NCBI RefSeq assembly: GCF_000372725.1
Contig: NW_005198244.1
Span: forward strand, 1,057,841 to 1,121,840
From: Emiliania huxleyi CCMP1516
Taxonomy: Eukaryota; Haptophyta; Isochrysidales; Noelaerhabdaceae
Direction of reading: 5' to 3'
DNA length: 64,000 bases
The position numbers and the translations under genes are program-made. Of the stretch, positions 1 to 10,443 are shown piece by piece (positions within the stretch are counted from its first letter, which is position 1; each line of letters begins with the position of its first letter). The notes beneath the pieces are model-generated. The model was not told where the DNA came from, did no database searches, and worked only from the letters and a program-made list of their open reading frames with translations.

Positions 1-540
1 ACCCGGGGTTGGTTTTTTGCATAAAGTCAGCGGCAACCCCCAGTGCGGGGAGCGGTCCCGGGTGCCCCAGCCGTTTTCCGGGGGGGGGGGGGGGGTTTTT
101 TTTTTTGGAAAAAAAGGGCGCGGGGCGGGGGACGGGCAAATCCCGGCGGGGGGGGTTTGGGGGGCCCTTTAGGGGTTTTTGGTGCCCCGAACAGGTTTCC
201 AGGGAAAGGGCCCCCGCCCCCATTAAAGTTTTTGCCCCCACCTTTTTTGGCCCTTCAAAAAAAGAGGGAATTTACCCTCCCGGGGAAAGTGTTTTGCCCC
301 ACTTCACCCAACACCTTCCCCCTAGAGCTTTTTGGGGGGTTCCCCCCCCCGGGGGTTGGCCACCCGGTTTTCGTTAATGGCTGGTGGGCCCCTCGAAGTT
401 CCAACCTGTGTTGGATACCCAGCCAACTTCCCCCAGCAGAAAAAAAGGGTTCCCGTGTGTCCCCCCCCCGTGATTTTTAAAGCGGGTTTCCCCCCCCCCC
501 CCCCCCCCCCCCCCCAACACGCTCACGCACCGGCGCACCC
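1..540. other. Low-quality sequence at window edge
   Basis: The stretch is dominated by long homopolymer runs of G, C, T and A with many doubled and tripled bases. This is typical of poor base calling at a read or contig end. No reading frame here resembles a protein. The change to normal sequence is near 520-545. I see no gene. Confidence 0.7.
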
Positions 541-715
541 GGCATGGCAGGCACAATCGCCAAAGCGACCTTCGTACGCAAGTGTCATGCCCTCGTCGGC
601 GCCCTACGCCGGCAAGGATGGCGGGAGCAGCCCAAAGCCGCGCCTACACACACGCCCGGGCGTAAAGAGACGCCGCCCATGTGCGCACAGGCAGGGGGTA
701 GCCGCCGAGAGCCGC

Positions 716-2827
716 ACCGCAAGAGGATGCCCATGATCTTGAGGGGCGCGAGCCGGTCGCCCCCGACGAGGGCGGTGAGCGACTCTGCGACGATGAGCGG
801 CATCGGCTTGCCCATGACGACGCTCTTGTTCTCAAAGGCGGAGAGCACCACCGCCTGCGACAGTCTCGCTACGATGTCGCAGTTATCTCACCGCCATCGC
901 GGCGCAATCTCGCGAGCGCCTTTTGCACCGAGGGGACCCGCGCAGCGTTGCCGACGAATCCCAAGCCGCTCATTGGCGCAGCGGGTTGGTACGACCCGGG
1001 GGCGCCGCCCCAAACGCCGAGCGCGTTGCTGTACGAGAGCGCGGCCCAGCAGTTGACCGAGACGCAGCCGTATTCGAGGAGGCGCACCATCTCGTCCAGC
1101 GCGGCGCTGCGCTCGTCCGGCCAAATGACGTTGCTAGCAGGGCGAGAGGGAGCGAGGGTGGGCCATGTTGGATAAGTGAGAAGTCGGGAGAGGCGGAGTG
1201 TGTTGTGTGCCACGACAGCGTTCCAAAGACGTGCTCGTTGACCGCCCGCGCGGCCGCCCGCGGGAAGTCGACGGGGCCCTCGCAGGCAGCGGTGGCCACC
1301 GCTAGCACCGGCGCGAAGGCCTAAGGAAGACATGAGGCAGCACCTCACGAGCGCGGTGGATGCGGGCGCGGGTCCCCACCTTGCGGCGCGAAGCCTCTGT
1401 CTGGATGGCGTACGTGTTTGCAGCCTTGTCGCCGAGCACTCCCGCATCGACGAGGAGGGTGTGCAGCGGCGAAATGTCTTGCCCGAGGGACTCGTAGACG
1501 GCCGACTCGAGCCCCTCGGGCTGCGAGGGGGGCGCCTCGATCGTCTCCGCCTCGGGATACTCGTTCTGAAACGCGGCGTAGCGCTGGTGCGCGCCGGGAT
1601 AGTAGGGCGGAGGCTGCGGCATCGACGCGAGCTGCGCGCGTAGCGCCGCCAAAAATTCCGGGCGCTGTGGCCACACAGCCTCGTCCGGCAGCACGAGGAG
1701 CTTGGGAGAAAGGCTATGGAGGGGTGAACCCGGGGAGGGGGGGGGGGGGGTGACGAGACAGGGGCGGGTGGAAGAGAGGAGATGGAGCGAAGTTTGGCGC
1801 GCCAGTTCATGGAGCAGCTCGACTTGACGGCCGCGGCGAGCATCTGGGCGTGTGCCTCGATCTGTGCATCCTCCCACTGCCCCTCGTTCGCCGTGCCAGG
1901 GCACACGATCCACGGTGTGACGCAGCCTATTCAGCGCCATAGCGGTGAACGTACGCTCTGCACGATTGTGAGCGTGCGATTCGCCGTCACGCCGAGCTCT
2001 GACGTGAACAGGACCGAGTCCGTGCGGCCCGTCTCTGCCAGCGCGGCACGGACGCGGTCGTGTGTTGCGCCACTGCCGGTCATGTGCACGTGCGTCACGG
2101 CCGGGTGCGTCAACAGCGCGGCGTGTGCGCGGCCCAGCTGCGCGTCCGTACACTGCGCAAAGGCGCCTGCTTCGGCGAGCGGGTCCAGGATGTGCTGGAA
2201 GGGCGCCGTCATAAAGTGGCGGAGCGGGTGGTGCTTCAGCAGCACTGCCTTCTTGTGCACGGCCGCGAGCTCTAGAACGTCCACCAGCGTGAGGAAATTC
2301 TGGTTGCCGGCGCCGAGAACGACACCGACCCCAGCCGCGTCTGCAGAGGACGGCTCGGGCTCGCCGCCCTCTGCCGCCGCCCAGAGCTCGAGCTCGACTC
2401 CAGGCGCGCCGGAGCCGAGCATGCCCATCTGATAGACGCACGGCCCCTCCTCGGGGAGCTGCCGTTCCACCGTCGCGCTCAGCTTACCCTCAAGCCCGTC
2501 TGCCAGCTTGTCCATGCGTGCCGCCGCGGTGGCGACAAAGAGGAAGGGGTCGAAGCCGGCGGTGTTGTAGGCGTCGCGCTGCGACGGATCGAGGCCGAGG
2601 CAGCGCATGTTATCCGCCACCCAATCCATTGGCAGCGTCGCCAGCCGAGCGCGGCACTCGCGCACGACCGCCGCCCTCTCCTCATCTGGCATCGCATGCC
2701 ACTCGCCGGCCGTCTCGGCGAGCACCGCAATGGACTGGCTGATTTGCTCAGGGAGCCCATTCGCGGTGAGCTCGGCGGGCTCGCTGATGCGCTGGCTCTC
2801 CCGCTGGTTCGAGAGGGCGCTCCCCAT
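716..2827 (-). CDS. Aldehyde dehydrogenase superfamily protein
   Basis: This would be an NAD(P)-dependent enzyme oxidising an aldehyde, or reducing an acyl thioester; the substrate is not recognisable. I read six exons: 2827-1993, 1926-1803, 1713-1395, 1320-1211, 1133-914 and one from 854 whose 3' end I cannot fix. Their phases agree. The nucleotide-binding region has GVVLGAGNQNF and later AVLLKHHPLR (about residues 165-200). The glutamate motif TSELGCVTPW spans the first junction. The catalytic cysteine is in MNCLSPKLLV (Cys320), and its codon is split by intron 2. EAFAPVLAVA (near 427) is the usual C-terminal landmark. All five introns (59-89 nt) start with GC and end with AG. The N-terminal segment (MGSALSNQRE) shows no targeting signal. 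ALDH membership is secure; the C-terminus beyond LGVWGGAPG is tentative. Confidence 0.82.
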
Positions 2828-2951
2828 TGGTGACCAGCAACCGCGATGGACTGGCCGCCGGGGGGGGCCGCAAGTTTTATCGGCGTCGGTCGGCGGTCGG
2901 ATTCAAATTTTGCGGGAAGGATCTTCTCGCAAACCTGGCAGCATTCCACCG

Positions 2952-3202
<251 letters not shown>

Positions 3203-3237
<35 letters not shown>

Positions 3238-3256
3238 CAGAGAGAGAAGAGAGAGA
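3203..3256. repeat. (AG)n microsatellite
   Basis: A GA/AG array with a few ACAGAG interruptions directly follows the CA array, forming a compound microsatellite. Confidence 0.9.
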
Positions 3257-3283
3257 GCCCAAATCACTGACACTGTGCCAGTC

Positions 3284-3313
3284 GTGATTTCTTGTTGGTT
3301 TTCAAAAATCTCT
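3284..3313 (+). repeat. Dispersed short repeat, copy 1
   Basis: The core GTCGTGATTTCTTGTTGGTT is followed by AAAAATCTCTCTCTC. The same core occurs inverted at 4062-4085 and direct at 46954-46985. It may be the end of a short interspersed element or a common UTR piece; the sequence does not say which. Confidence 0.7.
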
Positions 3314-3829
3314 CTCTCACACTTGGCGAGTAGAGGCACACGCACAGGAGCAGAGCCCCGGCGAGTCCTCGAAAGAACCCAAATGGGTCCTCGGAGAGGG
3401 TACCCTGGGTGGGCGGGGCCTCTACTCGCACAGAGTACAGAGAGAGAGAAACACACACGCACAGACAAAAGAAAAAATGCCTTCCGATTCCCTGTGAGAC
3501 TGTGGACGGTGCCTGGGGCTCGAGCCTGGCTGAATGGAACATTGGAAGTGCGTTACCGATTAGGAATCATCAATTTCGAAAAATATTAGCGGGGTAGATC
3601 CGAAGGCGAAGCAGTTGAGAAAAAACGAAGAAAGAAAAGCGCGCAGGGGTCGGCGTGGAGGGCGATGAACGCGCCGCGCGGGGCGCCGCCTCACCGGCCC
3701 TCGCCAACGCCTCTGAGCAACGCCTCAAAAGTGGCGCAGAGTGAGGCGGCGCACCGAGCGAGCACGTGAGCTCCATGGCTCCAACCGGGCCCTTCCTTCT
3801 TTGAGCAGGTGTGCCGCCGCGCGAGCGAC

Positions 3830-3935
3830 GCTCCGAGATCGCCCGAGATAGCGCGGCGCGGCCCCGAGATCGCCCGAGATAGCGCGAGATCGCCCGAGAT
3901 TGCGCGGCGCGGCCCGAGATCGCCCGTGATCGCGC
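3830..3935 (+). repeat. Degenerate CGAGATCGCC tandem repeat
   Basis: About eight loose copies of CCCGAGATCGC and CCGAGATAGCGCG are present. The wording resembles the GCCGAGAT repeats seen in introns elsewhere in the window, in the same orientation as the downstream plus-strand gene. It could therefore be leader or intron sequence of that gene. Confidence 0.7.
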
Positions 3936-4061
3936 GGTTCTGCGGCGCCACGCGGCAAGGTGGGATGGGTTGGGAGCGAGGGGGCGGAAGTGGCCAGTGC
4001 GGTAGATCGGTCAGTCGGGGCGCGTGAGCCGGACTTGGGGGGGCCGGAGGGCTTTCATTGA

Positions 4062-4085
4062 TTTTTATTAACCAACAAGAAATCA
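4062..4085 (-). repeat. Dispersed short repeat, copy 2 (inverted)
   Basis: AACCAACAAGAAATCACGAC is the reverse complement of the core found at 3284 and 46954. Confidence 0.7.
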
Positions 4086-4610
4086 CGACTCTTCTTCTTT
4101 CTCTTAACGGAGTCGCTTAGGCGGCTCCGGTGGTGTGCCGGTGATAGTACTAGCACGCGCCAGTTCGCACCTGTGTCGAGCCTGTCTGCTGTGAGAGAGA
4201 GAGAGTTCTTTTGTTTAAATTCTTCTTTCATTTCACTCTGCGTTCTTGCACATGGAGTGCAAGATACTCGTTCTGTTGCCGTCCCAAGCTGTCACTCCCC
4301 TTTCTCCCGGCCGGGGTGGGGCGCGCGCGGGGGGCGGCGGGTGTGCGGGATGCTGAATGAAAGGCGGGGGAAGAGCGGGTGAAAGGAGGGGAAATGACGG
4401 CTGAATCGCTCACGAAGCAACGTAAGAAGACATTCGAATAAGCTGTAAGATCGGCGCTAAACAGGCAATAAACGCGTTTTAAATTTAGATCTATTTCTAG
4501 GGCGGTGAATTCACGCCTAGGCATCCTTGTCTGTGTGCCATCAGCTTTTGCCCCAGGAAGATACTCGAGTATCGGCAGCATCGTCTTGCCCTCCGGCTTT
4601 GTGGCTCACA

Positions 4611-7600
4611 ATGGTGGTTGCAGTCTCTCGGCGCGGCTCCGTCGCCTCTCACAGTCGGCGCGGCTCCGTCGCCTCTCACAGCTGGGTGGAGACGCCTGAG
4701 ACCGTGGAGGTGCGCATCAAGCTCCCTATCGGGACGAAGCGGTCTCAGCTCCGCATCAGCCTCCGCGATGGCGACCGCGAAGCGTGGCGGAACGAAATTG
4801 AGACGGCCGGCGGCGAGGACCTGCCCGCTGAGCACGCCCGATTGACGGTGCAGCCAGCCTTCTGGCCGGAGCCGCTGCTGGACGGCACTCTGCGCGGCGC
4901 GGTCCTGCTGAAGGAGTGCAGCTTTCAGATGGAGGACGACGGTATCGGTGTGGCGGGCGCCGACGGCGCGCACGCTCTGAGGGAGACGCACCTCGTGGTG
5001 GTGCTCCGCAAGCGCTCGCCCGCGGGACACGCCGAGACGCGCGACGAGAACGGCTCCCACGGGACCGTCTGGTGGGGCGGCGTGCTCGACGCCGCCTCTC
5101 CGAAGCAGCCGCTCGCAGCGCAGCCGGCGAGTCGGAGCAGCCGGTGTGGCTCGGGTGGGATGGGTGAGAGTGCATCGGCGGAGGCGGCGGTGCTGGTGCA
5201 GCGGATGTCGGTGCGGCCGGGGGACGTGGATACGCAGCGGCAGTGTGCGCGCGGCTGCGCCTCGCTCGCGCGGCGTGAGGGCGGCGCTGCGGCGCTGGTG
5301 AGCGCAAAGGCACCGCGGCGAGCTTGCGGTGGGGGAGGAGGGAGGCGGGACCTCGGCTGACGCTCCTCGGAGCCGTCCTGTAGGCGCTGCAGCAGGTGGC
5401 GGAGGCGATGCGGCGGCACGAGTTTGACCGCGGCCTGCAGTGCGCGGGCGCCTCGCTGCTGTCGCGCGTGGACCCGGCTGCAAACGAGGCCCTCGGCCAG
5501 GGCGTCTGGTGGGCACTGTCCGGTGGGAAACCTTCCACGAGAGCCTTCCCGGAGCCGTCGGGTAGGCAAGCGCGCTCGCGCTGCTCGATTCGGCGCTGCT
5601 CCGCGCGGCGGCCGACGCCGCCCGCCGCTGGCCGCCCGACCGCGCCCCCCCTTCGCCTCCTCGGAGCCCGCCTATCGGAAGCTTCTCGGAACCTTCCCGT
5701 AGGCCGCTCGACCGCGTGCTCGCGCTGCATTTGGCCGCCGCGGCGCTCGCCTACGCAGGCGCGGGCGAGAGCTGCGTGCGCGCGCTGCTCGAGTCGGGCG
5801 GAGTCGGGCTGCTGTCTGCCTGGCTGGCTGAGCCGCCAACCGACTCGGCTCCACCCGTGTGCGAGGCGGCTTGAGGAGCCGAGATGGAGACGAGACAGAG
5901 ACGAGACGTAGCGAGATCGAGCCGAGATCGAGCCGAGGTCTGCTGGCGGAGCCGCCGCCCGCGCACGAGGTGAGGCGCTGCGGGCTGGCGGCGGACATGT
6001 CCACGGGAGGCGTCCCCGACGTGTCCTGCAGGTGGCGTGCGCTGCACTCTGCAGGCTGGCGGCGCTCGGAGACCGGCGAGTGAGCTCTGCGCTCGCGCGC
6101 GATGGAGCCGCTGCGGCGCTGCTCGAGCAGGCAGCGGCGGCGGCGGCGGCGGGCGTTGCGGTGGCAGGTGGAGAGGCGGGTGAGACGGTGTCGGGTGGAG
6201 GGTGGGTCTGGGCGCGCCGCTGCTGGCTGGTGTGCCACTTGCTTGCGTGCAGCGACGAGACGGGTGTGCAGCAGCAGATGCTCTGTCATGATGATGACTC
6301 GGTAGTGATTATGATGATGGTGGTGATGATGGTGCTGACTACAGGCGTGCAGCAACAGATGCTCTCACTCGGCGTCCTCCCGGCCGCCGCATCGCTCGGG
6401 CGCGGCGCTGCTGCTTCCGACGAGCAGACCGCGCTGCTGCACGCGCTGATGGTTGGCGCTCTCACGTGGGCATGTCCCGCCTCGACCCTCCGGGCAGAGG
6501 CGCGACTCCTCGTCGCGTCGCACCGCATCCACGACTACCTGATCGACGCCGCCGGCCGCCACCCCGGAGCCCTCCCCGTCCGGTTGGCCGCCCTCCAGGC
6601 GCTGAGCGAGATGCTGCTCGCGGCACCGGCCACGCCCGCGACACCAGCGAGCGACGAGCGGCTCGAGGCAGAGTCACGGTTCGCCCTGAGCTTCCTCGAT
6701 AGCACCCCTGCTGCTGTGTGCGAGGAGCCGCCTCCGCCGGCCACACCGCCTCCGGCTCTCTTTGCTGCGGTTGCCGCCGCCACCGCTTCCAGCGCAGCCT
6801 CCTCGGAGGCAGCAGTGTGGCAGCAGGAGGATCTGGCTGCCGCCGACGCTCTGGCGGCAGCGCTGGTTCAGAGCGCGGCGTGCGACAGCGACGAGCTGAT
6901 TGCGCGCGAGGCGGGCAAGGCACGCGTGAGGCTCGGGGGCGCGGAGGCGGCGAGACGGGCCGCGACCCAGCTGGCGCCGACAGCGCTCGGCCGGATGGCT
7001 GCGTCCGAGAAGTGGCGCGAGGCGCTGCGCCGGAGCGGCGCCCATGCGGCTGTCGTGACGGCGCTGCGCCGCGGGCAGAACGACAGTAGCTATTGCGCCG
7101 CGCTGTGCGGCGTGCTCGCTCAGCTCAGTTGCGGCGAGGGGGAGCAGTCCGCGCTGCTGGCGACCGAAGCGGTGCCGCTGCTGGTGGAGATGTACGAGGA
7201 CGCTCTGCTCGGCATCGACTCCGTCTCCTCGACCGCGATGGGCCACATCGGGACCCTCCTCTCCAATTGTGCGCTGGGCGCGCTCTCGTCGCGCGACGCG
7301 CTCGTGGCGCTCGGCGCGGAGGAGGCGACACTTCAGAGAAGCTCCCGACAGACCAAACCTCTCTCGAGACGGCCCCTCCACCCGCCCCGCACAGCTCAAG
7401 ACCGCCCGCTCTTCACTCTTCACCCTCGCCGCCGCCACCACCGACCGCCCTCCTCCTCGGCCGCCTCTCGACCCCTCCCCCGTCGCCTCACCGCCAAGGC
7501 GCTCGACGCGGCCGACGGCGACGCCGCCGAGCTCGCGGCCATGCCCCCCCTCGAGGTTGTGGGACGGATGCGCGCTTGCCCACACAGCGCGATGCAGCAG

Positions 7601-10123
7601 CTTCGCGGCTGCCACCGCCTGCTCGAGATCATCGGCGCCGCCCAAGGCTCTGCGGCGGCGGCGCCGATGGCGGTGACGGCGGCGCAGGACCGGGAGCGCG
7701 CACGGAGGGAGGGCGTCGACGTCGCCGCGCCGCCGCCGCCGCCGCCCACGCCAGCAGAGTTGCTCGAGGGCGGCGCGATGCAGGCGTCGCTCGACGCGGC
7801 GGCTCGCCACTCAGGCACCGCCGCCGTGCTCGCGGCGTCACTCGGAGTGGTCGGCGAGTTGTGCGCGGCCGAGCCGATGGCCGCTGCCGTGGCTGGCTCC
7901 TCCGGCGGCGGTGCGGTGCTCCAGGCGGCGCTTGGCTTCGTCTCTCTCAAGGGAGCGTCCAGCCCCGCCGAGGCTGCAGAGGTGCGGGCGGCCGCGTGCC
8001 GTACGGCGCTCGCCCTCGGAGTTGCGCAGGCGCTGCTGCAGCGGGTGGGCGGCGAGGGCCACGACCCAGTCGCTCGAGCACAGCAGCTCGGGACCGGCCT
8101 TATCGCTGCAGCAGCGGCGTCGGCGCCCAAGGCTGGCGGCGCAGGGGGGGAGAGGGCGCGGCAGCACGCGAGGGCCGCGCTGAGCTGGCTTTCGCTCGAC
8201 GCTTCCGGCTGGTCCTCTCTAATTGGGTCGCTCTCCACGCCCGAGGAGCGCGAGGAGGCTGCCGGCGCTTTGCACGCGCCCCTCGCCGCTTCCCTCTCGC
8301 CGCTCGCCGCACCGGCCCTCATCGGGCTGCTGCGGCGGTACCACTCGCACGACCGCCTCGCCGAGGGCTGCTGCGACGCGCTGCGGGTGACATTCACGAC
8401 GGCGGCGCTCTCGGCGGCCGAAGTTGCGGCGAGCGGGCTCGTGCCGCTGCTGCTCGACCTCTTGCGCAGCGGCGCGTCGCGCGGCGCGAGCCGGCTCAGC
8501 GCTGCGGTGGCGCTGCTGGCCTCGTTCGCGTCTGAGGAGGACCTTCTGACGTCACTCCTCGAGGGAGGGGCGCTGCGGCTGCTCGTGCCCTTGATGCACG
8601 AGTCCATGGAGGGCGGACGGGGCGAGACGGAACAGGCGCTTGCCTTCTCGTCCTCCTCCTCCTCCCTGCCCTCCTCCTCCCTGCCCTCCTCCTCCCTGCC
8701 CTCCTCTTCCTCCTCCGCGCGCTTGCTCGAGCACGGCTGCGCGCTGCTCTCCCTCGCGTTGCGCCGCCGCCTGACGGAGCGGCGGCTGCGCGAGAGGCGG
8801 GGCGGCGCCGAGGGCCGGCCGTGTAGTGGCGACGGGGAGGCGGAGCTGCTCGAGGCGGCGCTTCCAGTGATGCTCCATGTGCTGGGCGGCGACCGAGAGG
8901 AGGAACGAGCGGCTCTCGGCCACGTCTTCGCGGCGCTGCGATCCATTGCCGCGACGGCGGAAGGCGCGTCGGCCCTGCTGCGCGCGGGCGTGCTCCCCCG
9001 CTCCCTCTGCCTCTGCCGAGCGTGGCCAGAGGGCGCGGCGCGCAGGGCGGCGGTCGACTTGATGGCGGTGCTCACGGTGCTGATGCGCGCTGCTGGTTGC
9101 CCCACGCCGGAGCTGCTAGAGCGGCGAGCGGCGAGGGCGAGCGGCGGGGGCGGCGAGGGCGGCGGGGGCGGCGAGGGCGGCGGGGGCGGCGAGGGCGGCG
9201 GCGAGGGCGGCGGGGGCGGCGAGGGCGGCGGGGTCGGCGAGGGCGGCGGCGAGGGCGGCGGGGGCGGCGAGGGCGGCGGGGGCGGCGAGGGCGAGGGCGG
9301 AGAGGGTGAAGAGGCGACGCATCAGGAGGCTCTGGCGCTTTGCGTGGCTGAGCGCGAGGCTCTCGTCGGTTGGGCGTCGGCTCAGCTCCTGCTCGCTGCA
9401 GGGTGCGAGACGCAACACCTTGCGGACGGGGCTGGCAACGGGGCGAGCGCGGCCGGCGGGGCTTGCGGGGAGGGCGAGGCTGCTTCCGCCGCCTCTGCCG
9501 CGATGCCACTCGCGGCGGTGGGCCTGCTCTCAGCTGCGCTGCTCCTGCGAGGCGACGCCGCCGCTGCTGCAGCGGTCGAGGCGCTCAAGGCTCTGCTCGG
9601 GGCGATGAAGGCGCACCGCGCGCTCGAGGACGTGCAGCAGGAGGGGTGCTGCGCGCTGGCGGCCTACGCCGGCACTGGCGTCGATGCGGCCAAGGAGGTT
9701 GCCCGTGCGGGCGGCGTCAAGACGCTGCTCTTTGCGATGCGCACGCACATCCGGAGCGGCGAGGTGCAGGCGCCCGGCGTGCGGGCGTTGCGCCGGGTCG
9801 CCGCCGCCAGTCAGGGGTGCCGGGGCGTCCTCGTTGCTGCAAACGGCGTCGCGATGCTCGCCAGCGTGATGAAGAGGCACGACGCGGACCCCGCGATCCA
9901 GTCGGACGGCGGCGCCTGCCTCGCCGCGCTCGCCCTCGGAGGGCCCGACGGGATGCGCGCGCTCGCCAAGGACGGGCCCGAGGCGCTAGTGGGCGCCCTC
10001 CGGTGCAGCGGCCTCGCCGCCGACGCCGCTGACCCCTGCCGCGAGGCGCTGCGCTCCCTGGTGGCCGCCGAGCCGTCGCTGCGCGTGCGCATCGAGCGCG
10101 CCAACGGGGCGAAGTATCTGTGA
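4611..10123 (+). CDS. CS-domain and armadillo-repeat protein
   Basis: The N-terminal exon (from ATG 4611) carries a CS/p23-NudC-like beta-sandwich: VEVRIKLPIGTKRSQLRISL, then LTVQPAFWPEPLLDG and a closing GTVWWGGVL. Small exons near 5386-5870 follow (DPAANEASALALLDSALL, RVLALHLAAAALAYAG). A long helical solenoid with armadillo-like repeats ends in AGGVKTLLFAMRTH, NGVAMLASVMKRH and RSLVAAEPSLRVRIERANG. Introns include 6264-6344 and 7325-7498. Both are multiples of three without stops, so they look coding, but their translations are not protein-like. Other introns near 5484 and 5863 start with GC. A doubled RRGSVASHS follows the start. CS plus a helical solenoid fits a cochaperone, perhaps UNC45- or dynein-assembly-factor-like; that role is inference. 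The exon map in 5100-6030 is approximate. Confidence 0.7.
6264..6344 (+). other. 81-nt intron flanked by 22-bp direct repeat
   Basis: The intron begins GTGTGCAGCAGCAGATGCTC and the next exon begins GCGTGCAGCAACAGATGCTC, so the intron's 5' end is a near copy of the downstream exon. Splicing gives SDETGVQQQMLSLG. The middle is ATGATG-rich simple sequence. Confidence 0.75.
9140..9302 (+). repeat. Coding minisatellite GGCGAGGGCGGCGGG
   Basis: About eleven 15-18-bp units encode a Gly/Glu run (GGEGGGGGEGG) inside the armadillo protein, between two repeat blocks. It is probably a flexible, length-variable linker. Confidence 0.85.
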
Positions 10124-10181
10124 GCGTATGTGGGGCGACGGGGCGGACGGCGTTGGCCGTTCATGCGCGTCCGTGTGTAAG

Positions 10182-10187
10182 AATAAA
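10182..10187 (+). terminator. Possible AATAAA poly(A) signal
   Basis: AATAAA lies 59 bp past the stop codon of the CS/armadillo gene; a second AATAAA is near 10225. Many algae do not rely on this hexamer, so this is only a candidate. Confidence 0.4.
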
Positions 10188-10443
10188 ACGCCCTGCCCCG
10201 TGCCGGTTTAAGATTAAACGCGGAGAAATAAAAGCGGGAATTTTCGTTTACCGTGCGCACACCTCTCACCTGGAGACACGGCCTCGTGGGCGTCGTGCAG
10301 CTCGAGCTGGGCGCCGCTGGCCAACACGGCGCGTGTGCGTGTGTGTTTTGTGTGTGTGCGTGAGATGTCCCTGCCTGTGGAGAGGGGCTGCAAGATGGAT
10401 GTAGTAGACGGGCGCGGCCCGCGGGAGCCCGTCGCCCTCGCCG

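Larger units (their letters stand above)
3300..4610. other. Intergenic region with short repeats
   Basis: No protein-like frame is visible. It holds two copies of the dispersed repeat, a GA-rich tract near 3430, a degenerate tandem repeat at 3830-3935 and a purine tract near 4195. It lies between the divergent starts of the aldehyde dehydrogenase (-) and the CS/armadillo gene (+), so it should hold promoters for both, but no TATA-like element is convincing. Confidence 0.6.

Noticed and set aside
6286-6344. Met/Val-rich segment as part of the armadillo protein
   Set aside because: It is ATGATG simple sequence between splice sites and flanked by a direct repeat, better read as an intron.
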